Assembly: GCA_963995525.1 (NCBI GenBank)
Contig: CAXEFP010000887.1
Location: forward strand, 310,001-374,000
DNA from: Escarpia spicata
Lineage: Eukaryota; Annelida; Polychaeta; Sabellida; Siboglinidae
Length of the DNA stretch: 64,000 nt
Direction of reading: 5' to 3'
Part shown: positions 12,691 through 64,000 of the stretch, one piece after another
Layout of the letters: each line of letters begins with the position of its first letter
How positions within the stretch are numbered: the first letter of the stretch is position 1
The notes under the pieces: model-generated
What the model saw: the letters and a program-made list of their open reading frames with translations, nothing else
Told to the model about the DNA's origin: nothing
Database searches by the model: none
Program-made: the position numbers and the translations under genes

Positions 12691-12816
12691 CGATCACGAT
12701 GTAATTAGTATAATTCAAGTTATTTCAATAACATGTTTAGGAATTTACCTAGAGGAAACTGGTCGCTACATATTGTAATTCATTAGTACGTGAACCAATG
12801 GCACCCCTTGTAAGCG

Positions 12817-12817
<1 letters not shown>

Positions 12818-12857
<40 letters not shown>
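12818..12857. repeat. (TA)n microsatellite
   Basis: 40 bp of uninterrupted TA. Confidence 0.97.
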
Positions 12858-12860
<3 letters not shown>

Positions 12861-13712
12861 TAAAGACACTTTTATCACACAATATATTATAAACCTGCAA
12901 TGCACATTACTTAACTCTACCAATACACATTACTCTGCCCTAATTTGTGCAAATAATTATCCATGAAATTAAGGATAAATAAACATACAATTTGTACATA
13001 AGGCAATCAGAATATGTCGGCCTACTATATTTTTATTTATTAAAGCAAACAGTTAATTATGTTGATTAATTTACCATAATTTCAAGAAGAAAGTATTTCG
13101 TATGCACAAAAGAATAGCATGACACCGCGGCTGTGCATATAGAGAGGGCCGTGCGCCACATATCACAATAGCCTCGGTACTAGTTATAGTCTCAATTAAA
13201 GATCATGAATAACAAAACGTTCTTCGCTCTAAATCACACAATATATGTTTGTGTGAATGAAAGTAATCATGTAAATTATTCCATTTTATTTTTAATATGT
13301 ATACTAACAATTATACTGGAAAACATTTCGTATTACTAACGCAAACCACCTTAGTAACAACGCAGAATCCTGGCACGCTCCTACTCTGGGGCCGCTGCCT
13401 AAAGTAGGCTGTGAATCCTGGCACTGGTGAATTGGGGCCCGTGACACCGGCATTGCACGGAGAGAATAGATGCCTACTGCTACTGAGGCCGTTTCAGTGT
13501 CAGTCATAACTGTGCTGGCTTAAAAAAGCTATATCATTTTATAAGACTCGCATTATTCTGAACTTGTATGTTTATGATTTACTGTGCACACATTTACCAG
13601 TTAAACTAAGATTTTTTTATGATTTCTTGAAACGGGCAGGCAATGTTCTACTTGGTTCCAAACATATAATTATTAATTACCACAAACTAATTCACTTTCA
13701 CGAACACACACA

Positions 13713-13713
<1 letters not shown>

Positions 13714-13763
<50 letters not shown>

Positions 13764-13772
13764 ATAATAATA
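13714..13772. repeat. (TA)n then (AAT)n microsatellite
   Basis: About 47 bp of TA followed by ATAATAATAAT, about 90 bp from exon 6 of the YWTD gene. Confidence 0.96.
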
Positions 13773-13864
13773 TCACCAATGACGAGAACCATCATGCAAT
13801 AGCAGAGGGCACTCAACGTATTGCTACTAGTAATAAAGGCAAGTGAAGCTACAAAAGACGTTAC

Positions 13865-55137
<41,273 letters not shown>

Positions 55138-55500
55138 TTAGTTTTTTTGTTAACTTTATCTAAGTCTAAAAAAATGACCGAACAACTCCTGATTCGTCGA
55201 GACAATCGCTGGGCAATATGTCTGTCGACTGGTGCGTTGTCTCTGCCGACGCTATGATATAGCGCAGTTTGACACTCAACAATCAATAATCTGCCTGTCA
55301 TTCTGTGATAGGCCGCTGGTCTGTATTGTCGAGGGGAGTGGACAATGTGACCAGTGTATAATTCGTGCGTTGCTACAGCTGATGGCCGGTGTAACATAAC
55401 TGATGCGTATCCACGAAGGCGTCAGGTAGATCCACTGGACGAGTAACTACTTATGAACGTGGGCGTAATGCAACTTTGTTCTAGATTGCATGGAACGGCC
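55138..55500 (-). promoter_or_regulatory. Presumed 5' UTR and promoter of the YWTD gene
   Basis: This is about 360 bp upstream of the start codon, with mixed base composition and several CpGs, unlike the simple repeats around it. I see no convincing TATA box at a fixed distance. Placement is inferred from exon 1, and an untranslated first exon farther upstream cannot be excluded. A 200-bp GA tract (on this strand) lies about 700 bp upstream of the ATG. Confidence 0.35.
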
Positions 55501-55540
55501 AAATAAATAGGCTTCCTGTCCACTTCGTAGATGCATTGCA

Positions 55541-55632
55541 TATACAACAACAACAACAACTACTACTACTACTACTACTAGTAGTAGTAGTAGTAGTTAC
55601 TGTATTACTACTACTAATAATAATAATATTAA
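55541..55632. repeat. Trinucleotide run: (AAC)n, (TAC)n, (TAG)n, (TAA)n
   Basis: ACAACAACAACAACAAC is followed by (ACT)n and then (AGT)n, forming an inverted repeat of about 40 bp centred near 55578, then ACTACTACTAATAATAATAAT. Confidence 0.95.
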
Positions 55633-55844
55633 TAAGTATTTGACCATTGATGACTTTAAAGTAGTAATTTAAAGAATTTTAAAAGCACTATTCTAAAATA
55701 TAATAAGAGCAACGTTCTAAAATTAATCAGTTAGTAGGCCTACTCTATGGGAAATTGGCATTCAGATTTCGGAGGTCGTGTTGCGGCGCCGGTTACCAGC
55801 GGCTCTGGAGAATTTAAAGCGACAACAACAACAAAAGTTGCAAT

Positions 55845-56059
<215 letters not shown>

Positions 56060-56638
56060 TATATATATATATCGGGAGTGTTACCCGTGGACACACAGGG
56101 ATTGGTACCCATGGACACAGCGAAAATTTTACTCGTATATTATTGTTGCACCGGTATTTTCTGACAATATCCCACAATTCGCAAGTATCGTTCTATTCCT
56201 TGTTCTGCCGTCCACAATCGAACAAATCGAAAATATATAATTTAATGTAATATCTTATTTAACATTTATTGGAAACTATACATTTAGATGGTCATATTTT
56301 CATGGTCGTGTTGTGCCCATCTCACTCACGGGAACTTGTTCTCAATCCATTGTGGGTAAAAAGGTATCCTCAGTGCAGTCATCGAACTGCCATTTGGGAC
56401 AGGTAGATCAACATGACCGTCACCGCAGAAAACGTTTTCGATAATTTATGAGGTCTTTTTTTGAAATTGTGGTGAGCACATGGCCGTTGACCGATGCAGA
56501 TGACAAACATAGTTAATAATTAGTTAACTAGTGAAGGATGGCCACCCCGCACTGAGGCTAATCTTTCTGTTGGGTGGGATGGTTCTGCTCAGAGGCGAGT
56601 TACGACGCCGGTTAGGAATATGTGATGGGGGTGTGGGC
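56060..56638. repeat. Unique module of the composite block, copy 1
   Basis: The stretch with TTTATTGGAAACTATACATT, CTCACTCACGGGAACTTGTT and GGACAGGTAGATCAACATGA matches 61330-61690. A diverged paralogue lies at 60440-60710 and a deleted one at 62925-63050. No coding frame is supported. Confidence 0.85.
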
Positions 56639-57107
<469 letters not shown>

Positions 57108-57187
57108 TGTGCTTGCTGGTATGTGTAAGCGGGCAAACACATTGGGAGAGATAACAAAAATGTAAACAATTTTAGGAAGAGCGCCAA

Positions 57188-57935
57188 CTGCTCCTCCACC
57201 TCCACCACAAACTACACCACCTCCACCACCACGTCCCCCATCACCACCGCTACCATAACCGCCACTAACAACATCACATCCACCGTTACCTCCATCACCA
57301 CCACCAACATAAACACAACCACCACCACTACAACCACCTCATCTAACACCACCATTACCTGTACCTCCACCGCCATCACCACCATCGCTACCAACACCAC
57401 CTACACCATCATCTCCACCATCGTCAACACCACAACCACCATCATACCCACCACCATCAACGTCACACCCACCACAACCACCACCATCACTGCCAACACC
57501 ATCTACACCACCAACTCTACCACTACCACCACCATACACCACCACCAACATCAAATTCGTTTAATTGTTTTGATGTTCTTTGTCGACCGAATTGGTGATA
57601 TAATATAACATAATATAAGGTGATGTGATGTGACGAGACGTGACGTAATGTAATGTTATGTAATATAATAATACCACCATCACATCTACTATCACCCCCC
57701 ATCACTCCCATCACCATCACCCCAACCACCACCATCATCACTACCAACACCACATTATACCACCAGCTCAACCACCTACAACACCACCCCCACCACCACC
57801 ATCTTCACCTAATCCGCCACCACCACCATCATCACTACCAACACCTCCGACTCCACCACCCCACCGCCACCACCTCCCTCACCACCTCCACCAGCTTCAC
57901 CACAACCATCACCACTACCTCTTATACCTCCATTT
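57188..57935. repeat. (CCA/CAC)n-rich imperfect repeat, copy 1
   Basis: ACCACCACC-type triplets with insertions (57190-57545 and 57663-57930), split by the link AAATTCGTTTAATTGTTTTG and a TAATATAA run. Gly- or Thr-rich ORFs across it are low-complexity artefacts. Confidence 0.93.
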
Positions 57936-58209
57936 TCACTGGTGATAACAGTATTTCATTTCCAAATCCAACAATTCGGGAATATAATTCGTTTGATTTT
58001 TTTATTATTCGTTGGCGACCGTATTGCTAATGTAATGTAATGTAATATAATGTAATGTAATGTAATATAATGTAATGTATTATAATATAATATAATATGA
58101 TATGATATGATATGATATATGATATGATATGATATGATATGATATGATATGATATGATATGATATGATATGATATGATATGATATGATATAATATAATAT
58201 GCACATTCA
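57924..58209. repeat. Left direct repeat flanking the LINE
   Basis: From CTACCTCTTATACCTCCATT through (TAATG)n and (ATGAT)n to ATATAATATGCACAT. The same sequence, with a longer TAATG run, follows the LINE at 59929-60377. Confidence 0.85.
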
Positions 58210-59928
58210 TTCTTAATGTCAGAAGACCTGAATGAGTACTTTAGTTCAGTGTTTACCAGAGAAGATATTAGTTCACTGCCAGTACCAGAGGCTAAGTTCA
58301 AGGGGGGCAGATTCAGACTATTTAGGAAAATTAATTGTAACCCCGGAAATGGTAGCTAAGAAAATAAGGGCTATGAAGGATAATAAATCACCTGGAGTGG
58401 ATGGGATTCCGCCCAAACTATTATTGGAAATTGTAGAACAAATTAGCGTACCGCTTGCAACAGTTTTCAATTAGTCATTAGAAGAGGGAGTGGTTCCTTT
58501 AGAATGGAAAGAGGCAAACATTATACCGTTATTTAAAAAAGGTTCGAGAATAAAGTCAGAGAACTATAGACCAGTGAGTTTAACATCAGTGATTTGCAAA
58601 TTATTAATTAATTAAAGATCACATGGTGGATTTTCTTGTTAAACAAAACTTTATAAACCCATCTCAACATGTTTTTTTTAAAGCGAGATCATGCTTAACA
58701 AACATGTTATGTTTTTTGGAAGACATCACTAAGTGGGTAGATGAGGGATTACCAGTAGATATCGTCTACTTAGATTTTCAAAAAGCTTTCGACAAAGTAC
58801 CACATCAAAGATTACTGCTTAAACTACAGGCCCATTGCATAGGAAATGGCATAACAAACTGGATAGAAAAATGGTTGATTGACAGAAGACAACGTGTAGT
58901 AGTTGATGGGGAGGCTTCAAACTGGAAATCGGTATTGAGCGGGGTACCACAGGGATCAGTACTAGGACCTATATTATTCTTAATATATATCAACGACTTG
59001 GATGATGAAATAACAAGCAAGGTGTTGAAATTTGGGGATGATACAAAGGTGTTTAGAAGGATTAAAAGTTATGGAGATAGACAGCATTTACAAGATGATC
59101 TTGACAGGTTGATCAAATGGTCTGAAAAGTGGCAAATGCTGTTCAATTTTGGGAAATATAAATGCCTCCACACAGGACAAGAGGTAGAATATACAATGGG
59201 GGGGGGGTACTGTACTAAGTATTACTGTTAAAGAAAAGGACTCAGGATTAACCATTAGTGCTGTTATGAAGGTTTCAGAGCAGTGCGGAATTGCAGGTTC
59301 AAAGGGAAATAAAATCCTTGGATTAATTATGCGAAACATAACGTATAAGGAAAAGAGCTAATAATACCGCTGTACAAAACAATAGTGAGGCCTCATTTAG
59401 AATATTATATTCAAGCGGGGAGGCCATATCGCAGGAAGGACATAGATATGATAGAAAGAGTGTAGAGGAGAGAAACTAAAATGATACCAAAACTGAGGGA
59501 TCTTAGTCACGAAATACGCCTAAAATGCGGCTTAACAACAGTAGAGACCAGGAGATAGAGAGGAGATCAGATAGAAGTGTTTAAAATAATGGATGGTTAC
59601 GAAAATGTTGATAGAAGTATGTTTTCTTAGTTAAGAAAGATAGAAGGACTAGAGGACATGAGGTTACATTAGCAAAGGAGCAGTGTAGATTATATATAAG
59701 AAAGTTCTCATTTTCACAATGGACTGTAAATGAATAGAACAGCTTATCTGCTAATTTTGTGGGTGCTAGTAGCGTGAATATGTTTAAAAATAAAATCGAC
59801 ACATAGAAGGGCGGGATACACATATATAAAAGGTCGGACTCTCGATAAGCCAAAGGGCTTCCTTGTCCACCTGCCACCTAGAGTTAATTCTCTGGGTGGC
59901 AATCTTGTTAAATCTTGTTAAACTACCT
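58210..59928 (+). mobile_element. LINE, 5'-truncated, with most of the reverse transcriptase
   Basis: 58216-58474: EDLNEYFSSVFTREDISSLP, DYLGKLIVTPEMVAKKIRAM and NKSPGVDGIPPKLLLE. Then KEANIIPLFKKGS..KSENYRPVSLTS up to 58600. 58623-59231: QNFINPSQHVFFKARSCLTN, DIVYLDFQKAFDKVPH, SGVPQGSVLGPILFLIYIND and KFGDDTKVF, where FADD has become FGDD, then WSEKWQMLFNFGKYKCLHTG. Later frames hold the thumb and C-terminus (RRKDIDMIERV, PKLRDLSHEIRLK, SVNMFKNKID). It ends GGGTGGCAATCTTGTTAAAT with a duplicated CTTGTTAAA tail. Stops and shifts make it inactive, but it is the longest LINE in the window. Jockey/CR1-like by motif style. Confidence 0.93.
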
Positions 59929-60377
59929 CTTACACCTCCATTTTCACTGGTGATAACAGTATTTCATTTTTAAATCCAACAATTCGGGAATATAATTCGT
60001 TTGATTGTTTCATTATTCGTTGGCGACCGTATTGCTACTGTAATATAATGTAATGTAATGTAATATAATGTAATGTAATATAATGTAATGTAATGTAATG
60101 TAATATAATGTAATATAATGTAATATAATGTAATATAATGTAATATAATGTAATATAATGTAATATAATGTAATATAATGTAATATAATGTAATATAATG
60201 TAATGTAATGCAATATAATGTAATATAATGTAATGTAATGTAATATAATGTAATATAATGTAATATAATGTAATGTAATGTAATATAATGTAATATAATG
60301 TAATATAATGTAATGTAATGTAATATAATGTAATGTAATATAATGTAATGCAATGCAATATAATATAATATGCACAT
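59929..60377. repeat. Right direct repeat flanking the LINE, with (TAATG)n
   Basis: Same order as the left flank: CTACCTCTTACACCTCCATT, TTTTCACTGGTGATAACAGT, AACAATTCGGGAATATAATT, then about 320 bp of (TAATATAATG/TAATG)n and ATATAATATGCACAT. Confidence 0.88.
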
Positions 60378-60699
60378 AAAAAGCTAGCATTAGTTGGAAC
60401 CCTTAAGGATACTTTGTGGAGACATATGACATTCACATTGAATGGGAATTCTTTACCTTGTGCTGTTCTGAGTGTCGGCCCCGAGTTCAGCCCATCACAC
60501 TAACGGAAACTCATAAAACTATACACTTCATTTTGGGTCAAAATGTCTTCGCAGTGCAATATTTTAAACTACCATTTAGGGCAGGTAGATCGTCGCGGAA
60601 AACATTATCGATAATGCATGAGGTCTTTGTTTAAAATTGTATGTGCATACCGCGTTATCGCGGTGAACCGGCCGCTGCTCGGTGCAGTTGAAAAACATT

Positions 60700-60783
60700 A
60701 TTAATAATTAATAATAATAATAATAATGACATTTTATATAACGCAGATATCCGCCGTAGAGGCGCTCATGGCGCTTCCACAGT
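60700..60783. repeat. (AAT)n plus TTTATATA.CGC module
   Basis: AATAATAATAATAATGACAT then TTTATATAACGCAGATATCC and AGGCGCTCATGGCGCTT. This resembles a dispersed end motif (TTTATATAGCGC...GCGCT) that I recall from several marine invertebrate and fish genomes; class unknown. Second copy at 63045-63125. Confidence 0.6.
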
Positions 60784-60990
60784 ATTTGACCACTGATGAC
60801 TTTAAAGTAGTAATTTAAAGAATTTTAAAAGCACTATTCTAAAATATAATAAGAGCAACGTTCTAAAATTAATCAGTTAGTAGGCCTACTCTATGGGAAA
60901 TTGGCATTCAGATTTCGGAGGTCGTGTTGCGGCGCCGGTTACCAGCGGCTCTGGAGAATTTAAAGCGACAACAACAACAAAAGTTGCAAT

Positions 60991-61273
<283 letters not shown>

Positions 61274-61697
61274 ATTCCTTGTTCTGCCGTCCACAATCAA
61301 GCAATTCCAAAATATATAATATAATGTAATATTTTTGAAATTTATTGGAAACTATACATTACGATGGTCATATTTCCTGGGTCGAGTTGTGCCCATCTCA
61401 CTCACGGGAACTTGTTCTCAATCCTTCATTGTGGGTCAAAAGGTATCCTCAGGGCAGTCATCGAACTGCCATTTGGGACAGGTAGATCAACATGACCGTC
61501 ACCGCAGAAAACGTTTTCGATAATTTATGAGGTCTTAGTTTGAAATTGTGGTGAGCGCATGGCCGTTGACCGATGCAGATGACAAACATAGTTTATAATT
61601 ACTTAACTTGTGGAGGATGGGCACACCGCACTGAGGCTAATCTTTCTGTTGGGTGGGAGTGTCCTGCTCAGAGGCGAGTTACGACGCCGGTTAGGAA

Positions 61698-61872
<175 letters not shown>

Positions 61873-61944
61873 GATGTGCGTGCTGGTGTGTGTGAGCGGG
61901 CAGAGAGATAAAAAAGAATGTGAAAAACTGGAGAAAGAGCGCCA

Positions 61945-62695
61945 ACTCATCCACCTCCACCACAAACTTCACCACCTCCACCATCACCACCATAACAGCC
62001 ACTAACTACATCACACCCACCGTTACCTCCATCACCACCACCACCATCAACACAACCACCACCACTACTACCATCTCATCTAACACCACCATTATCTCCA
62101 CCACCACCACCACCATCACCACCACCACCACCACCACACCCACTACCTGTACCACCCCCACTATCACTACCAACACCACCATCTCCACCACCGTCAAAAC
62201 CACAACCACCATCACTGCCAACACCATCACCATCACCACCACCACACCCACTACCTGTACCACCACCACTATCACTACCATCACCATCTACACCACGAGC
62301 TCTACCACTACCACCACTATCACATCCACCACCATCAACATCACACCCACTACCACCACCACCACCACCACCACATACACACCACCACCAACATCAAATT
62401 CGTTTCATTGTTTTTTTGTTCTTTGTCGATCGAATTGCTAATATAATATAAGTTGATGTGACGAGTCGAGACGTGATGTAATGTAATGTAATGTAATATA
62501 ATAATACCACTACCAAGACCATATCTACCATCACCTCTATCACCACCATCATCACTACCAACACCACATTATACCACCAGCTCAACCACCTACAACTCCA
62601 CCCTCACCACAACCATCATCAAATCCACCACAACCACCTCCCTCACCACCACCACCACCACCTTCACCACAACCATCACCACTACCTCTTCCACC
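61945..62695. repeat. (CCA/CAC)n-rich imperfect repeat, copy 2
   Basis: Matches copy 1 in order, including the AAATTCGTTTCATTGTTTTT link at 62396 and the TGATGTGACGAGTCGAGACG run at 62453. Confidence 0.93.
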
Positions 62696-63044
62696 TCCAT
62701 TTTCACTGGTGATAACAGTATTTCATTTATAAATCCAACAATTCGGGAATATAATTCGTTTGATTGTTTTATTATTCGTTGGCGACCGTATTGCTACTGT
62801 AATATAATGTAATGTAATATAATGTAATGCAATGTAATATAATATAATATGCACATAAAAAGCTAGCGTTAGTTGGAAACCCTTAAGGATACTATGTGGA
62901 GACATATTACATTCACATTGAATGGGCAGATAGATCGTCGCGGAAAACCTTTCCGATAATGCATGAGGTCTTTGTTTAAAATTGTATGTGCATACCGCGT
63001 TATCGCGGTGAACCGGCCGCTGTTCGGTGCAGTTGAAAAACATT

Positions 63045-63471
63045 ATTAATAATTAATAATAATAATAATAAGGAAATTTATATAGCGCCGATATCCGCCG
63101 TAGAGGCGCTCATGGCGCTTGTACAGTATTTGACCATTGATGATTTTAAAATAGTAATTTCACGAATTGTAAAAGCACTATTCTAAAATGTAATAAGAGC
63201 AACGTTCTAGAATTAATCAGTTAGTAGGCCTACTCTAAGAAGGATTGGCATTCAGATTTCATAGGTCGTGTTGCGGCCAAGCGGCTCTGGAGAATTTACG
63301 CGACAACAACAACAACAAAAGCTGCAAATTTGCGCGAAAACATGAGTCTGAAAATAAATAGCGGAAAAGAAAAGGGAAGTTACCGATGATGTACCAAAAA
63401 GTACGTGGCCCCTGTACACGGGGCACAAAACGAAGAGAAATAACTCATTTGTTGGCCAACAGCGAATCTGC
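63045..63471. repeat. Start of composite block copy 3, diverged, lacking (TC)n
   Basis: CAGTATTTGACCATTGATGA at 63123, GAGCAACGTTCTAGAATTAA and GGCATTCAGATTTCATAGGT match the leaders of copies 1 and 2. Where they have (TC)n, this copy continues GCTGCAAATTTGCGCGAAAA and unique sequence to the CCA tract. Confidence 0.85.
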
Positions 63472-64000
63472 AACCACCGCCAGAACTACCACCACCACCA
63501 CTAGAATTACCACCACCACTAGAACCACCGCCACCACCAGACCTACCACCACCACAACCAGAACTACAACCACAACCATCAGAACTACCACCAACACCAG
63601 ATCTAGCACCACCACCATAACTACCACCACCACAATAACTACCACCACCACCATAACTACCACCACCACCACCACCATAACCACCACCACCACCACAATA
63701 ACTACCACCACCACCATAACTACCACCACCACCACCACCATAACCACCACCACCACCATAACCACCACCACCACCACCATAACTTCCATCACTACCACCA
63801 TAACTACCACCACCACCACCAGACCTACCACCAACACCAGAACTACCACCAGCACCAGAAATACCACCACCACCGGAACCACCCACCGCCACCACCCGAA
63901 CTATTGCCACCACTACAACAACCGCCACCACCCGAACTATTGCCACCACTACAACAACCGCCACCACCCGAACTATCGCCACCACTACAACAACCGCCAC
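63472..64000. repeat. (CCA)n-rich imperfect repeat to the right edge
   Basis: ACCACCACCACCATAACCAC-type sequence, ending in a 45-bp unit containing CCGCCACCACCCGAACTAT repeated about three times from 63884. A 206-codon minus frame (Gly-Gly-Tyr-rich) runs off the window edge. Gly-rich secreted proteins exist, but the block's other copies show the same tract as simple repeat, so I do not call a gene. Confidence 0.85.

Noticed and set aside
13304..13507. 67-codon minus ORF as the next YWTD exon
   Set aside because: No propeller motif and no acceptor giving a phase-2 join to exon 6.
63380..64000. Gly-Tyr-rich protein on the minus strand at the right edge
   Set aside because: Same (CCA)n tract as in the other two block copies, where frames are broken. 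I kept it as a repeat but cannot exclude a gene beyond the edge.

Overview
This is animal nuclear DNA, most likely from a marine invertebrate. A mollusc or other lophotrochozoan is my guess, based on the style of the repeats, the TGACCTTTGACCTTG-type elements and several decayed LINE families; no sequence here proves the phylum. There is no prokaryotic gene structure. Most open frames in the window are an artefact of tandem repeats whose unit length is a multiple of three.

One host gene is well supported. On the minus strand, six exons (55137-55023, 46630-46529, 31810-31694, 24279-24114, 23702-23551, 13994-13865) join with GT-AG introns and matching phases. They encode the first 260 residues of an LDL-receptor-like protein: a short N-terminal hydrophobic segment followed directly by a YWTD six-bladed beta-propeller (motifs YWSD, YISD, FFSI, YWTD, YYTT). 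The gene covers at least 41.3 kb for 782 coding bases and continues 3' of the propeller, either undetected in the window or beyond its left edge.

Four of the five introns are packed with minisatellites and dead retroelements. Region by region: 1-8827 is an 8.8 kb higher-order array of a 69-bp unit that runs off the left edge. Positions 8828-13864 hold AT-rich sequence, an octamer array, a CpG-type spot with an NRF1-like palindrome and a possible small exon, a 32-bp array and two retroelement fragments. Intron 5 (13995-23550) has 42-, 33-, 80-, 98- and 63-bp arrays and a LINE. Intron 3 (24280-31693) has 0.6-kb repeats, a 66-bp array, two LINE copies, a 34-bp array and a Ty3/gypsy integrase remnant. 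Intron 2 (31811-46528) has a 24-bp array that merges into the 5' LTR of a small internally deleted Ty3/gypsy element, then a 63-bp array, a LINE with a (GAT)n tail and a 2.5 kb 41-bp array. Intron 1 (46631-55022) has a 49-bp array, two LINE endonuclease pieces, about 3.5 kb of TG-rich DNA around a cluster of CTCF-like motifs, and a 97-bp array. Upstream of the gene, 55640-64000 carries three copies of a composite block of (TC)n, (TG)n, (CCA)n and (TAATG)n. The first copy contains a LINE flanked by unusually long direct repeats.

I did not find a new defence or metabolic system. The unusual content is how the tandem arrays arose. Two of them appear to be amplified from pieces of neighbouring elements (an LTR head and a 0.6-kb repeat). 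One LINE insertion carries a roughly 0.3-0.45 kb apparent target duplication. Tandem triplication of a 101-bp segment broke the gag-protease frame of the LTR element.
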